64,000 nt of DNA from JAUIKM01 sp964445695 (GCA_964445695.1 CAYULF010000022.1:42539-106538), one strand, 5' to 3'; counted from the first letter of the stretch, positions 24,223 to 33,100 are shown. Notes: generated from the sequence alone by a model not told the origin. A program made the numbers and translations.

Positions 24223-26156
24223 AAAACAGCCTGAATGTCGGCGCAGTGTTGTATGGTGCGCTTTTTATTATTGCTCTACCTGTTTTGCTGGTATGCTGGT
24301 CTGTCGCAACCGAATCGCTTGTGTCGCTGCCCGTGCCGCCTGTTCCGCCGGCGGGGCTTTGTTTAAGTGTTATGGGAGCGCTGTTAATGTTTGTCGCTAT
24401 GTGGCAGCTCATGCGCCGCGGCGAGGGACTGCCCATGAATGCCTATCCGACCCGCAAATTTGTCGACAGCGGTATTTATCGCCTGGTCGCACATCCGATC
24501 TACGTCGGCGCATGTTTAAGTGTCGCAGGATCGGCTCTGTACTTTGAATCTGCCGCAGCGTTCTGGTTGATCACGCCGGTATTTGTTTTGTCTTGTCTTG
24601 CGCTGCTTCTTGGATATGAGATCGAAGCCATTGAACAACGCTTCGGCCCGCGGAAAGTCGAAAAACTATTAAGTCTGCCGCCGGATTCACGGAGTGCAGC
24701 CCTTGTGCGGGATCGGGTCAATGTATATCTGCTTGTATTAATTCCCTGGCTGATTGTGTATCAGCTGGTAATATATATCGGTGTGCCCGACGGAGCGATT
24801 TCGACGTTTCTGCCGTTTGAAGCGCAAATCCCGGTTGTTGAATGGACTGAGTTGTTTTACGCTTTTGCCTACGTGTTTGTAGCGGCGTTTCCAATTGTGG
24901 CGCGTCGGCGCGATCAACTGCATTCATTTTCAACTGCAGTCTTGTTTGCATCGGCGGTCGGGTTTTTCCTGATGTTTGTTCTGCCGCTGATTGCACCGCC
25001 CAAACCATTTGAGCCTGCTGGACCGCTGGGCGAATTGTTAATGTATGAAAGAGTGTACGACGCACCGACGGCGGCTTTTCCTTCGTTTCACGTAGCGCTT
25101 GCGTTCATTGCAGCCTGGGCATATGCTTTAGTCTGGCCGCGTCTTAAGTTGCTGTGGTACACCGTTGCCACTGCAATTTCCTTAAGTTGTTTAACCACGG
25201 GCATGCACGGCCTGATTGATGTTGCGGGTGGTTTCCTGCTGTTTGTTGCAACTTTTAAACGCAGTGTCATCTGGCGCCGGATGTTGGATGAATGTCAGCG
25301 CATCGCCAATTCCTGGACCAGTGTGCAGATTGGTCCTGTCCGGATAATCAACTATACGGTTTATGCCGGCGTAGGGACGATGCTGGGCGTGCTGTTAATT
25401 GCGGTTGTTTTGGGGCCGGACTACATTCCGGCGATTTGCATCACGGGAATGGCCTCTATCCTTGGAGCAGGAATCTGGGCGCAGGTGGTGGAGGGCGCGA
25501 GCGGGCTTTCACGTCCTTTTGGCTATTACGGCAGCATGGTCGCCGGATTGTTTTGTGCACTGGTGTATTCATTTTTAACAGATGTTGATTTCATGGTACT
25601 GACCGGTGCGTTTTTCCTGGCGGCCCCCTGGATACAGGCGGTTGGTCGACTGCGCTGTTTTGTTCAGGGTTGCTGTCATGGCAAAGAGACCAGCCCTGAG
25701 CTGGGAATCCGTCATTTTCATCCAAAATCCCGGGTATGCACGATGTCGGACCTGCGCGGCCGCCCGCTGCATCCGACGCCTCTGTATTCGATTATTGCCA
25801 ACGTGGTTACGGGGCTCGTGCTCCTGCGTTTGTACTGGTCATCCGTCGACGCATCGTTGATCGTCGGTTTGTACCTGATTCTGGCCGGTATATCTCGTTT
25901 TGTGGAGGAGGCCTACCGCGGCGAGCCTCAGACGCCGTGGTGGGGAGGTTTGCGATTGTATCAGTGGGCGGCGCTGGCGAGTGCGCTCATTGGCATAGTT
26001 GTGACGATGTTTGCTTCCGGAACGACCTTGCCGCCGATGAGTTTTTCGTTCGAAGCGGTTTGGGTCGCACTTTTTTTTGGACTGGTGGTGTTTGTGGCGA
26101 TGGGCGTGGATTTTCCGAAGTCAGGCCGGAAGTTGTCGAGGTTGGGGCCGGTGTGA
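24219..26156 (+). CDS. Polytopic membrane protein fusing ICMT-like, PAP2-like and Lgt-like domains
   Basis: 645 residues from ATG 24219, inside the ATGA overlap with the upstream gene; in-frame Mets further up were rejected for that reason. Three modules are visible. (1) Residues ~1-155: isoprenylcysteine/phospholipid methyltransferase-like, with GIYRLVAHPIYVGACL (85-100) and a helix EIEAIEQRFG (134-143). (2) ~165-350: PAP2-superfamily-like, with FPSFHVAL (287-294, His291) and GMHGLIDVAGG (328-338, His330); the usual KxxxxxxRP motif is not obvious. (3) ~375-600: prolipoprotein diacylglyceryl transferase-like, with RPFGYYGSMVAG, GRLRCFVQGCCHGKE (477-490), HPTPLYS and SRFVEEAYRGE. Normal Lgt is about 270-300 residues and free-standing. 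The combination suggests an inner-membrane lipid-transfer or head-group-modifying enzyme; substrate unknown. I know of no such three-part fusion, but cannot search. Confidence 0.75.
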   Translation: MKNSLNVGAVLYGALFIIALPVLLVCWSVATESLVSLPVPPVPPAGLCLSVMGALLMFVAMWQLMRRGEGLPMNAYPTRKFVDSGIYRLVAHPIYVGACLSVAGSALYFESAAAFWLITPVFVLSCLALLLGYEIEAIEQRFGPRKVEKLLSLPPDSRSAALVRDRVNVYLLVLIPWLIVYQLVIYIGVPDGAISTFLPFEAQIPVVEWTELFYAFAYVFVAAFPIVARRRDQLHSFSTAVLFASAVGFFLMFVLPLIAPPKPFEPAGPLGELLMYERVYDAPTAAFPSFHVALAFIAAWAYALVWPRLKLLWYTVATAISLSCLTTGMHGLIDVAGGFLLFVATFKRSVIWRRMLDECQRIANSWTSVQIGPVRIINYTVYAGVGTMLGVLLIAVVLGPDYIPAICITGMASILGAGIWAQVVEGASGLSRPFGYYGSMVAGLFCALVYSFLTDVDFMVLTGAFFLAAPWIQAVGRLRCFVQGCCHGKETSPELGIRHFHPKSRVCTMSDLRGRPLHPTPLYSIIANVVTGLVLLRLYWSSVDASLIVGLYLILAGISRFVEEAYRGEPQTPWWGGLRLYQWAALASALIGIVVTMFASGTTLPPMSFSFEAVWVALFFGLVVFVAMGVDFPKSGRKLSRLGPV

Positions 26157-26885
26157 GGGGGCTTCCAATTCTATCAGGCAAATCCAGGACTTTGCTGCCA
26201 GGTATCGTCAGCGTAAACAGGCATTAATAGTCAACTGGAGAGTCAAAGACGGGCGAAAAAAGGTGAAAATTTGTACCTTGCTTTCAGAATTTGCCGGCAA
26301 AATCGACGTTTCTGTTTCGTAAATGCATTGTAGTAGTAATGTCGGTAGATGTGCGAATAATTTTGCATTTGCATCGCTTGAACAAATGCGATACATTTGC
26401 CATCACTGTAGAGAAGTTCTTGCGCTGTAGTACCAAACAGCAGGTGCGGTGGAGAGAAAGAAGCGCAAAATCTGAATTCAGATTGTGGTCACAATTTTTG
26501 AAATTAATTCAGACTGAATTGCTTACTACAGATTTAGACACAGGAGTTAAGAACTTTGGAGCTTTCAGGCGTAGCGGTACCGTCCTACTCCCCAAACGAC
26601 GCCCAGTTCTGTTAATTCCAGTGTGACGTGAAATTGAATGTTGCTTGCTGATGTCGCCAAGCCGGTAGTTCACCCGGCGAATTAATGTGACAGTGGAAGT
26701 TGCCTGCATGGATGAAAAACCGGGCCCGTCCGTGGTTTGCATCCCTGCGTGATTACTGAAACTGTTCCAAAAAATGCCTAAAAGCCTGTGTTTAACTTGA
26801 GGTTTTTACACAAGTTCGTTCAGGTGATTTTTTTAACAGCCCACTGAACTTTTCCCGACAACCAACAGATAAAATTGGTGAAAAT
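26157..26885. other. AT-rich non-coding region
   Basis: 729 bases, clearly more AT-rich than the flanking sequence to the left. It has several open frames of under 115 codons (such as 26291-26626) with no RBS and biased, Arg/Leu-rich translations; I do not accept them as genes. A TAATTTTG at 26358-26365 matches a Bacteroidota -7 element but has no good -33 partner and lies about 520 bases from the next gene. The start of the low-GC island falls here. Confidence 0.55.
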
Positions 26886-27881
26886 ATGAAGTCAAAGTTC
26901 TCAACTACGTTGACGCTCTTGTTCCTTATAGCGGTGTTTTTTATTGCAAAGGCTGAATCGTTTGGCTGTGATCCCCTCAACTGCGACCCGCAGCCTTGGT
27001 CCTATGCAACCAAAACGGTTTTTCTACCGAACTATCCCGATTGCCCGGTTCAAGTTGGATACTATTACAGGACGTGCTTTGGAGTCTACGTTGAAATGCG
27101 GATTGTCAGCTACAGCTTCAATCCAAGTGATGATCCTGATTGTCAGGATCTGCTTGATGATCAGCAAAAACCAGATGGGTCGCCCGATTGGGATGAAATT
27201 GGTGACACATTCGTTGACTTGCATTTACAACTTAGCAAAGACTTGTTCGAAGCCTTCTACAACTCACTGCCCTCGGCAAGCCAAAGTGCCTATCATTGTG
27301 GGCAGGGAGGCTCGAAAACTTATTCCTCCCAGTGGTCTCCTTGTGTAGAATACGAGGTGTGCTTTAGTGATGGTCCCTGGGAAGTAAGTATAAATGATTG
27401 CGAAGAGAATGTATGCTGCCTCATCGAGACGATCTACTGTTGGGATACTCAGACAAATGAACCGGTCGTAACTGTGAATTACTTTCCTCAGACTGGCTCT
27501 TGCGGTGATCCGCAATTGGGGATAAACTTTCCCTGCATCACATATGGTTGTGTTCCGTTTTGCGGAAGCGGGAAGCAGTCGATCAATGAGCCGGGATTCC
27601 AAAGTGCAGGTGATACTGGCTTTATCCAATATGTAAACATTGCTCCCAATCCGTTTGATTCTGAGGCTACTATCAGCTATGAGCTTCTGGAATCCGCAGA
27701 TGTTGAGATCAAACTGTACGATATGTTCGGACGGCAAGTTATCTCTCTGCCGCAAGGATTGCAGTCTTCTGGTTCAAACAGCGTCTCGATTCATGCAAGA
27801 AATCTGCCGAATGGAGTGTATACGTTCCAGATTCAGGCTGGTGAACATCGTGCCGGCGGGCAGTTGAATTTGGCAAAGTAA
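26886..27881 (+). CDS. Cysteine-rich T9SS-sorted secreted protein (paralogue of the gene at 29978)
   Basis: 331 residues. Signal peptide MKSKFSTTLTLLFLIAVFFIAKA, then CDPLNCDPQPW. About 19 cysteines, arranged in the same order as in the paralogue at 29978: YRTCFG, CVEYEVCF, NVCCLIETIYCWD, and CITYGCVPFC. The last ~80 residues are a T9SS type A tail (APNPFDSEATISYELL ... YTFQIQAG). The cysteines are likely to be disulphide-bonded in the mature exported domain of about 220 residues. No known family was recognised. It is followed by a perfect hairpin terminator. Codon use is more AT-rich than in the window at large. Confidence 0.88.
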   Translation: MKSKFSTTLTLLFLIAVFFIAKAESFGCDPLNCDPQPWSYATKTVFLPNYPDCPVQVGYYYRTCFGVYVEMRIVSYSFNPSDDPDCQDLLDDQQKPDGSPDWDEIGDTFVDLHLQLSKDLFEAFYNSLPSASQSAYHCGQGGSKTYSSQWSPCVEYEVCFSDGPWEVSINDCEENVCCLIETIYCWDTQTNEPVVTVNYFPQTGSCGDPQLGINFPCITYGCVPFCGSGKQSINEPGFQSAGDTGFIQYVNIAPNPFDSEATISYELLESADVEIKLYDMFGRQVISLPQGLQSSGSNSVSIHARNLPNGVYTFQIQAGEHRAGGQLNLAK

Positions 27882-28225
27882 TCGTAGCATGCAGAGTGCC
27901 CGCCCGGTTCAGGCGGGCACTCTATCACGATTGAAGCAGATTTGTTGAAGACTTCCTGGCAAATTGATTGCAGGTGTCCGAGTTTGTTTCAGAAATATGT
28001 CAGGATTCAGGAAGGTTCTTTCCTGGCCAGACGTTGCGCAAATATTGTAATTTGTTTTGTCATTCATTTCGTAATATATTGAGCGCTGAAACTAATAATT
28101 TGCACGTGCATGACTTTCTGAAGTGAACCACCCTTGTTGCAGCTCTGGTGTATTTGCCCGTAGCTTCTCTCCAGTACTGAATTGGGTTTGCGTCACATTT
28201 ACCAATTTCTTTGAAGATTCTCACT
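27882..28225. other. Intergenic region before the propeller gene
   Basis: 344 bases. Apart from the hairpin at 27893-27923 it is AT-rich, with T-rich runs near 28045-28070 (GTAATTTGTTTTG), close to but not matching the TAnnTTTG promoter element. No gene seen. Confidence 0.5.
27893..27923 (+). terminator. Hairpin terminator after the Cys-rich gene
   Basis: Perfect 12-bp stem (AGAGTGCCCGCC with GGCGGGCACTCT) and a 7-nt loop, 12 bases past the stop. There is no strong T tract on either side. Confidence 0.75.
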
Positions 28226-29728
28226 ATGAAACAACCAGCAACAGCGTCACGATCGGCTTGGAGTACCCGTTTCTTTTTCATTGTAATGTTAATGCTTGTA
28301 CCGCAGTTCGTTTTAGCGCAGGTATTCCTTTGGGAGAAATCATATAGCAGCGATCTGGGATACTTTACAGCAGATTACATCAATGTTACGACCGATGGTG
28401 AGTTTCTTATTGCCGGTGAAAATGGAACTGGTGTGGCGCATCTCAGTAAAGTAGAAAGACAAGGCGAACTGCGATGGACGAGCACGGCGGGAGTTGAAGA
28501 CCAACCAGCCTATGCGCTGGGGTGCTACGAAAAATCCGCCGAAGTGTATCGATTGGTGGCGATGCAGAATATCAGCGTCGGAATTGGCGGAGGTGCGCCC
28601 AAATCAACCTTGATTCGGGACTACGATGCTTCTGGAGATTCGATATTTGAGAAATTTGATGTCCAGTCGGGCAATGTATTGTTAAACTCAAGAGCTGTAA
28701 GTATCGAAAGTGATGGATTTCGAGTTTTCAGCAATCGTTTTGGTGCAAACCCGCCGATGTTGGCAGTGGGATATTTGGATGGAAACGGAACTTTACAACG
28801 TTATGATGATGTCGCGTCGCCGGATACTGACTCACTGCAAACATACTGGTCGGCCAGTTCGCTGACTGACGGTTCGCTTGTTGTAGCAGGTCAGATACAA
28901 GTATTAACCGGGCAAACGCAATTAATTACCCTGATAAAAATTGACAAGGAAGGACAACTTGTCTGGGACAAACGATTTGCTCCGGGGCGCCGCAATAATA
29001 TGCGTGCAATGACACGAGCAGAAAATGGTGACTTTCTGATTACTTCCAACGTTGTGATTGGTGACACTGATATAATCCAGGTTTCGTTAATGCGCATAAG
29101 TCCTGATGGGGAACTGCTTTGGAGTAAAGTATACGAAGTCCGCGAACTTGCGGGTGTGCGTAGTATTGTCGAAACAAAGGAAAAGTCAATTGTACTGGTT
29201 GGTACTTCCGGCATTTACGATAGCAATCGGGACCGCGGACTGGAAGGAAGTTATGACGGATTCATACTTCATACGCGATCTGATGGCGAACTCCTGTGGG
29301 AAAGCAAAATCGGTGAGGAAGACGTCGATGATGTGCTGTCTTCGGTATACGAAATTGACAATGGTAATTTCCTTGTTGGCGGTACTGTAAACAACGGTCA
29401 AATGTACCTGGCGGAAATTGATATCTATACTTCTACAAACGTAGAAGAAAAGGTTGAAAACGAGAATACATTCAATCAAACTGTGTTCCCCCAACCTGCT
29501 TCCAGTGCCACTGGAGCCGAGGTCGAATTTTCGTTGGCGTCCGCTGGTAATGTTTTGCTCGCCGTTTTTGATACATTCGGTCGCAAAGTCACGGATCTTC
29601 ACTTTGGCAAAATGGAGTCCGGGTTAAGAAGAATATCCTTGCCCCTGAGTGAATTGGGGCGAGGCACTTACTACTACGTTCTTTCAGTGGGCAACAAACA
29701 AGTACACGGTAATTTCATCGTGTTGTAG
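28226..29728 (+). CDS. T9SS-sorted secreted beta-propeller-like protein
   Basis: 500 residues from ATG 28226 (a TTG five codons upstream was rejected). After a basic start, a signal peptide (FFFIVMLMLVPQFVLAQ) leads into repeated short beta blades: ITLIKIDKEGQLVWDKRF, VSLMRISPDGELLWSKVY and GFILHTRSDGELLWESKIG. The D..G.LLW pattern is typical of delta-60/BPSL-type propeller repeats. The last ~75 residues form a T9SS type A tail (VFPQPASSATGAEVEF ... VHGNFIVL). It is flanked by the two Cys-rich T9SS paralogues on the same strand. No catalytic motif; probably a binding or scaffold protein on the surface. Confidence 0.88.
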   Translation: MKQPATASRSAWSTRFFFIVMLMLVPQFVLAQVFLWEKSYSSDLGYFTADYINVTTDGEFLIAGENGTGVAHLSKVERQGELRWTSTAGVEDQPAYALGCYEKSAEVYRLVAMQNISVGIGGGAPKSTLIRDYDASGDSIFEKFDVQSGNVLLNSRAVSIESDGFRVFSNRFGANPPMLAVGYLDGNGTLQRYDDVASPDTDSLQTYWSASSLTDGSLVVAGQIQVLTGQTQLITLIKIDKEGQLVWDKRFAPGRRNNMRAMTRAENGDFLITSNVVIGDTDIIQVSLMRISPDGELLWSKVYEVRELAGVRSIVETKEKSIVLVGTSGIYDSNRDRGLEGSYDGFILHTRSDGELLWESKIGEEDVDDVLSSVYEIDNGNFLVGGTVNNGQMYLAEIDIYTSTNVEEKVENENTFNQTVFPQPASSATGAEVEFSLASAGNVLLAVFDTFGRKVTDLHFGKMESGLRRISLPLSELGRGTYYYVLSVGNKQVHGNFIVL

Positions 29729-29977
29729 TAGCCGGCTGTTCGCAACAGGATCACAATTTAAATCGCGGATGCGTGTGCTTCGACGAAGGTCACACTATCG
29801 AAGCAGGTGCTCCAGACCCAAGAAGATCATAGATCGAAACTTGCCGGGTTCACTGCAATTAAACAGCCCGGCTGTTACTCAACATCCTGATCTGACTATT
29901 CGCCCCCTGCTTAAACAATTGACAGGGGTGTTGGTCATGTCAACTTTTAACACTTTCTTGTTTAAGGAGATTATTGT

Positions 29978-30985
29978 ATGAAACGCAATTTCATGCACGT
30001 TTGTACTATTCTGTTCAGTTTTTTTGTTGTCATGTCGTTTGGTGTAAACTCTGCCCAAGCCTGTGATCCATTAAATTGCGATCCTTCGCCCTGGACCTGG
30101 ACTACTCGAGTAGTATACCTGCCGGACTACCCAAACTGCCCTATTACGGTAGGATACAGGTATCGCACATGTTTTGGAATCATTACAGAAATTGAAGTTC
30201 GCTCCTACAGCTTTACGCCCAGTGCTGATCCTGACTGCACAGATCTCTCAAATGATCAGCAAGATGCCGCCGGCAATCCAAACTGGGCAGAAATTGGACA
30301 AACGTTTCGCGACTTGTTGACACAGCTTTCCGAAGACTTGTTCGTCGATTTCTACAACAGCCTTCCGAATCAGGCTGCAAAAGATGCTTACGACTGTGAG
30401 AATGGTACGACGAACAAAACTTACACCGGTGTCTGGGGATCATGTGTAGAATACGAAGTATGCTTCAATTTCCCCGGCCCCTGGACATTCGAAATTTCGG
30501 AATGTACGGATTTGCTGTGCTGTTTGCAGGAAACGACGTATTGCTGGGATTCGCAAACAAATTCGCCTAAAGTTACCGAGACGTTCACGCCTGCTCCCGA
30601 TGACTGCGGCACTCCGTCTTTGAGCATCAACTGGCCTTGTTTCACTTATGGTTGTGTGCCGTTCTGTGAATACGAAGGACAAAAAGGCTCCAAAAATGCA
30701 TCCCCCATCGAAGGCCAATTCGGCACGATCTACAATCTGCGTGTTGCACCGAATCCGGTTGAGGCTGAGGCAACGATTACGTATTCGCTCAGCGAACAGA
30801 CAGAAGTCGAAATCGTGCTGTTCGATTCATTCGGACGTCAAGTCGCAACCGTGTTCTCGGGTCGTCAGTCCCAGGGTGCGCACCGCGTTAACCTGCCGTC
30901 CGAAAACCTCATTAACGGCATGTACACCTTCCAGGTGCGCGCCAATGGTGAGTCGGCGACTGGTTCGGTGATTCTCTCGCGTTAA
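29978..30985 (+). CDS. Cysteine-rich T9SS-sorted secreted protein (paralogue of the gene at 26886)
   Basis: 335 residues, with a good Shine-Dalgarno (AAGGAG) nine bases before ATG. Signal peptide to about NSAQA, then CDPLNCDPSPW. It repeats the cysteine spacing of the gene at 26886: CPITVGYRYRTCFG, SCVEYEVCF, LLCCLQETTYCWDS, CFTYGCVPFC. The T9SS type A tail starts APNPVEAEATITYSL and ends GSVILSR. Its 3' third is more GC-rich than its 5' part, unlike the paralogue at 26886. Function unknown; exported disulphide-rich protein. Confidence 0.9.
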   Translation: MKRNFMHVCTILFSFFVVMSFGVNSAQACDPLNCDPSPWTWTTRVVYLPDYPNCPITVGYRYRTCFGIITEIEVRSYSFTPSADPDCTDLSNDQQDAAGNPNWAEIGQTFRDLLTQLSEDLFVDFYNSLPNQAAKDAYDCENGTTNKTYTGVWGSCVEYEVCFNFPGPWTFEISECTDLLCCLQETTYCWDSQTNSPKVTETFTPAPDDCGTPSLSINWPCFTYGCVPFCEYEGQKGSKNASPIEGQFGTIYNLRVAPNPVEAEATITYSLSEQTEVEIVLFDSFGRQVATVFSGRQSQGAHRVNLPSENLINGMYTFQVRANGESATGSVILSR

Positions 30986-31009
30986 GTTTAAAGTCAGTTC
31001 TGAGTAGTA

Positions 31010-31037
31010 AACAGCGGCGCTCCGCCGCCGGTGTTTA
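31010..31037 (+). terminator. First terminator after the Cys-rich paralogue
   Basis: GCGGCG and CGCCGC arms with a 3-nt loop, flanked by AACA and GTGTT that extend the stem with mismatches. 25 bases past the stop. Confidence 0.6.
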
Positions 31038-31052
31038 ACTCGACGATAAATA

Positions 31053-31088
31053 CAAAAGCCGGTGGGATTTAAAACTCACCGGCTTTTG
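31053..31088. terminator. Bidirectional intrinsic terminator
   Basis: Perfect 12-bp arms, CAAAAGCCGGTG and CACCGGCTTTTG, around a loop of about 12 nt. A tracts and T tracts on the two sides let it work in both directions between the convergent genes. Confidence 0.85.
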
Positions 31089-31140
31089 TGTTGAAATTCT
31101 GATTAAGGTTGTCAACCGAATGCTTGAGAGGCAAGTCCCC

Positions 31141-31340
31141 GCAACTCGCGGCGACGTTGACAGGCTGAGTGTTCGATGCCTTTTGTGTGGGCTGATCTGC
31201 TCGCTGGGCCGACAAAACCTTGCAACTCGCGGCAATGTTAACAGGCTGAGCGTCTGATGCCTTTTCGTCGGTTCATTCGCTCGCTAGGCCGACAAGACTT
31301 CGCAACTCGCGGCAATGTTAACATGCTGAGCGTTCAAAGT
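31141..31340. repeat. Tandem repeat, period ~80 bp, 2.5 copies
   Basis: GCAACTCGCGGC starts at 31141, 31222 and 31302. Each unit continues with ..GTTRACAGGCTGAGYGT, a TGCCTTTT segment, and GCTCGCTNGGCCGACAARAC. The third copy stops at about 31340. Within a unit the CTTTTGT/CGTCGG and GGCCGACAA segments can pair. A degenerate partial unit may lie just before 31141. Confidence 0.8.
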
Positions 31341-31488
31341 CTCGAGGGCGAAAATGTTGCCGGCACGCACGCCACATTAGCATCATCGACGAACAAAAAA
31401 GAAAAAGCAAGCCGGAGGAAGGACGGCGAAGCGCTCAAGCCGTCAGAAGCTGAGGCCCGGGTGTGGATTTGTTTAATTCCATCGAGCG

Positions 31489-31731
31489 CTATTGCGCCTG
31501 CTCAACCCGCACAATCTCGCGGATTGAGTGTTTTAACATGCGTTCGATGCCGCCGCGCAAAGTCATCAGTGACATAGGGCAGCTGCGGCAAGCGCCGGTT
31601 AAACGGACGTGGGCGATGCCCGTGACGCTGTTGAAACTCACGAATTCCACGTCGCCGCCGTCGGCCTGCAGGTACTGCCGCAGGGAATCCAGCACGTGTT
31701 CGATTCGCGTTTCGACAGGCGTCTCGTTCAT
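31489..31731 (-). CDS. NFU-type iron-sulphur scaffold/carrier (NifU C-terminal domain)
   Basis: 80 residues from the ATG at 31731, which has a perfect AGGAGG six bases upstream; an in-frame extension to 31878 runs into mrp and is not used. The whole protein is one NFU domain: VLDSLRQYLQADGGDVEFV, then ACRSCPMS with the cluster-binding C48-x-x-C51 and LRGGIERML. It holds and passes on a labile Fe-S cluster. It lies 34 bases downstream of mrp in the same direction, a common pairing for Fe-S assembly outside the main isc/suf operon. Confidence 0.93.
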   Translation of the reverse strand: MNETPVETRIEHVLDSLRQYLQADGGDVEFVSFNSVTGIAHVRLTGACRSCPMSLMTLRGGIERMLKHSIREIVRVEQAQ

Positions 31732-31765
31732 ATCGCCTCCTGGTGTTTGCGCGTGTGCAAGTAGT

Positions 31766-32884
31766 TTAGAGTGAAATCTGTACCGTCGGCGTCTGCATCG
31801 CAGCCAGATTGGCGCGCCGTGTACCCGCCGTAACCGCCGCCGCCAGCTTCTCAATCGCCTCGGCTTCCGCTTTGGCATTTTTGTTTAACACCACCGGCTT
31901 GCCGTTGTCGCCGCCCTCGCGAACCGGCGTCGACAGCGGTAGCTCACCCAGGAACGGTACCTCAAGCTCGCGTGCAATGTGGTCGCCGCCGCCGTGCGAG
32001 AAAATATCTTCACGGTGGCCGCACTTGGGACAATTGAAATAGCTCATGTTTTCGATCACACCGAGGATGCCCACGTTAACTTTCTTAAACATGGCGATGC
32101 CGCGGCGTACGTCCGCCAACGAGATATCCTGCGGTGTCGTGACTATCACTGCGCCGGTAAGCGGAATTTTCTGCGAAAGTGTTAACTGGATGTCGCCCGT
32201 ACCGGGAGGCAGGTCAAAAATCAGGTAGTCGAGCGGTCCCCATTCGATCTGTTCAAACAAGGTCGAAAAGTAACCGGCCTGCATCGGTCCGCGCATGACC
32301 GCAGCCTGGTCGCGGCCCATGACAAATCCGATCGACGCCAGTTTAACGCCGTGACGCTCGTGCGGGTAGCCGATCATTGTGCCGTCTTCGCGTTTGCCCG
32401 CCTTGAGCGGTTCATCCTGCAAGCCGAACATCGTCGGAGCGCTGGGGCCGTGTACGTCCGCGTCGAGCAATCCCACGGAAGCACCCTGCTTGGCAAGTGC
32501 GGCCGCCAGGTTGGAGGCCAGCGTCGATTTGCCGACGCCGCCTTTTCCGGACGCCACCGCAATCAGATTTTTGACTTCGCGCAAGTGCGGATTTGTGAGT
32601 TTCTGCTCCGGCGCGTGCTCCTGCACAAATACCTGGACCGCCGCTTCCGGGGCGACCTGCTGAACCGCGTCGCGGACCTGATCGTCAAGCGTGCGCGCCA
32701 CCAGGTGCAGCGGCTGCACCAGCTTGAGGTAGACCTTGACCTTGCGTCCCTCGATTTCTATTGAATGAATCGCCTCCAGGTCGTTTAAGCTGGCGCCAAG
32801 GTCGGGATCGACGATTTTACCGATTTTGTTGCGCAGTTCCACTTCGGGGATGCTTCCGTTCGCAGTCGAGGAAAACAAAGCCAT
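31766..32884 (-). CDS. mrp: Mrp/ApbC-family iron-sulphur carrier ATPase with N-terminal MIP18-like domain
   Basis: 372 residues from ATG 32884; a 283-codon open extension upstream covers the antisense of the GNAT gene and is rejected. Residues ~15-90 form a DUF59/MIP18-like domain (IVDPDLGASLNDLEAI). The P-loop ATPase follows: SGKGGVGKST (112-121), LLDADVHGPS, FDLPPGTGD, TTPQDISLADVRRG, and the cluster-binding NCPKCG (C285, C288). It carries Fe-S clusters to apo-proteins in the cytoplasm. First gene of an mrp-nfu operon. Confidence 0.95.
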   Translation of the reverse strand: MALFSSTANGSIPEVELRNKIGKIVDPDLGASLNDLEAIHSIEIEGRKVKVYLKLVQPLHLVARTLDDQVRDAVQQVAPEAAVQVFVQEHAPEQKLTNPHLREVKNLIAVASGKGGVGKSTLASNLAAALAKQGASVGLLDADVHGPSAPTMFGLQDEPLKAGKREDGTMIGYPHERHGVKLASIGFVMGRDQAAVMRGPMQAGYFSTLFEQIEWGPLDYLIFDLPPGTGDIQLTLSQKIPLTGAVIVTTPQDISLADVRRGIAMFKKVNVGILGVIENMSYFNCPKCGHREDIFSHGGGDHIARELEVPFLGELPLSTPVREGGDNGKPVVLNKNAKAEAEAIEKLAAAVTAGTRRANLAAMQTPTVQISL

Positions 32885-33100
32885 ACGGTCACCGGGGATG
32901 TTTCGGGTGCGCAGCGCCGCCGGCGCGCACCGGTACGTGTTGTTTGGCCGCCCTGAGCGGCAGATTACTGTGCGGGGACGTAAGACAGGAGTCGAGATTT
33001 TCCGCCGCACCCACGATGTCCGTATTAAACATTTGGTCGGTCGCGTTCGGCTGCGTAGCTTTGGCGCTTTGCATTTCTGCCCGCCTGCCGGAGACCGACA

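Larger units (their letters stand above)
30986..31488. other. Intergenic region with two terminators and a tandem repeat
   Basis: 503 bases between convergent genes. Contains terminators at 31010-31037 and 31053-31088 and the ~80-bp tandem repeat at 31141-31340. Between the repeat and the NFU stop at 31489 it has an A-rich stretch (GAACAAAAAAGAAAAAGC near 31391) and nothing gene-like. Confidence 0.6.

Noticed and set aside
26291..26626. Small gene in the AT-rich spacer
   Set aside because: No RBS; Arg/Leu-rich translation without domain-like pattern; overlapping frames on the other strand are equally long.
31141..31340. CRISPR array
   Set aside because: The repeated unit is about 80 bp with no alternation of short identical repeats and unique spacers, and there are no cas genes.
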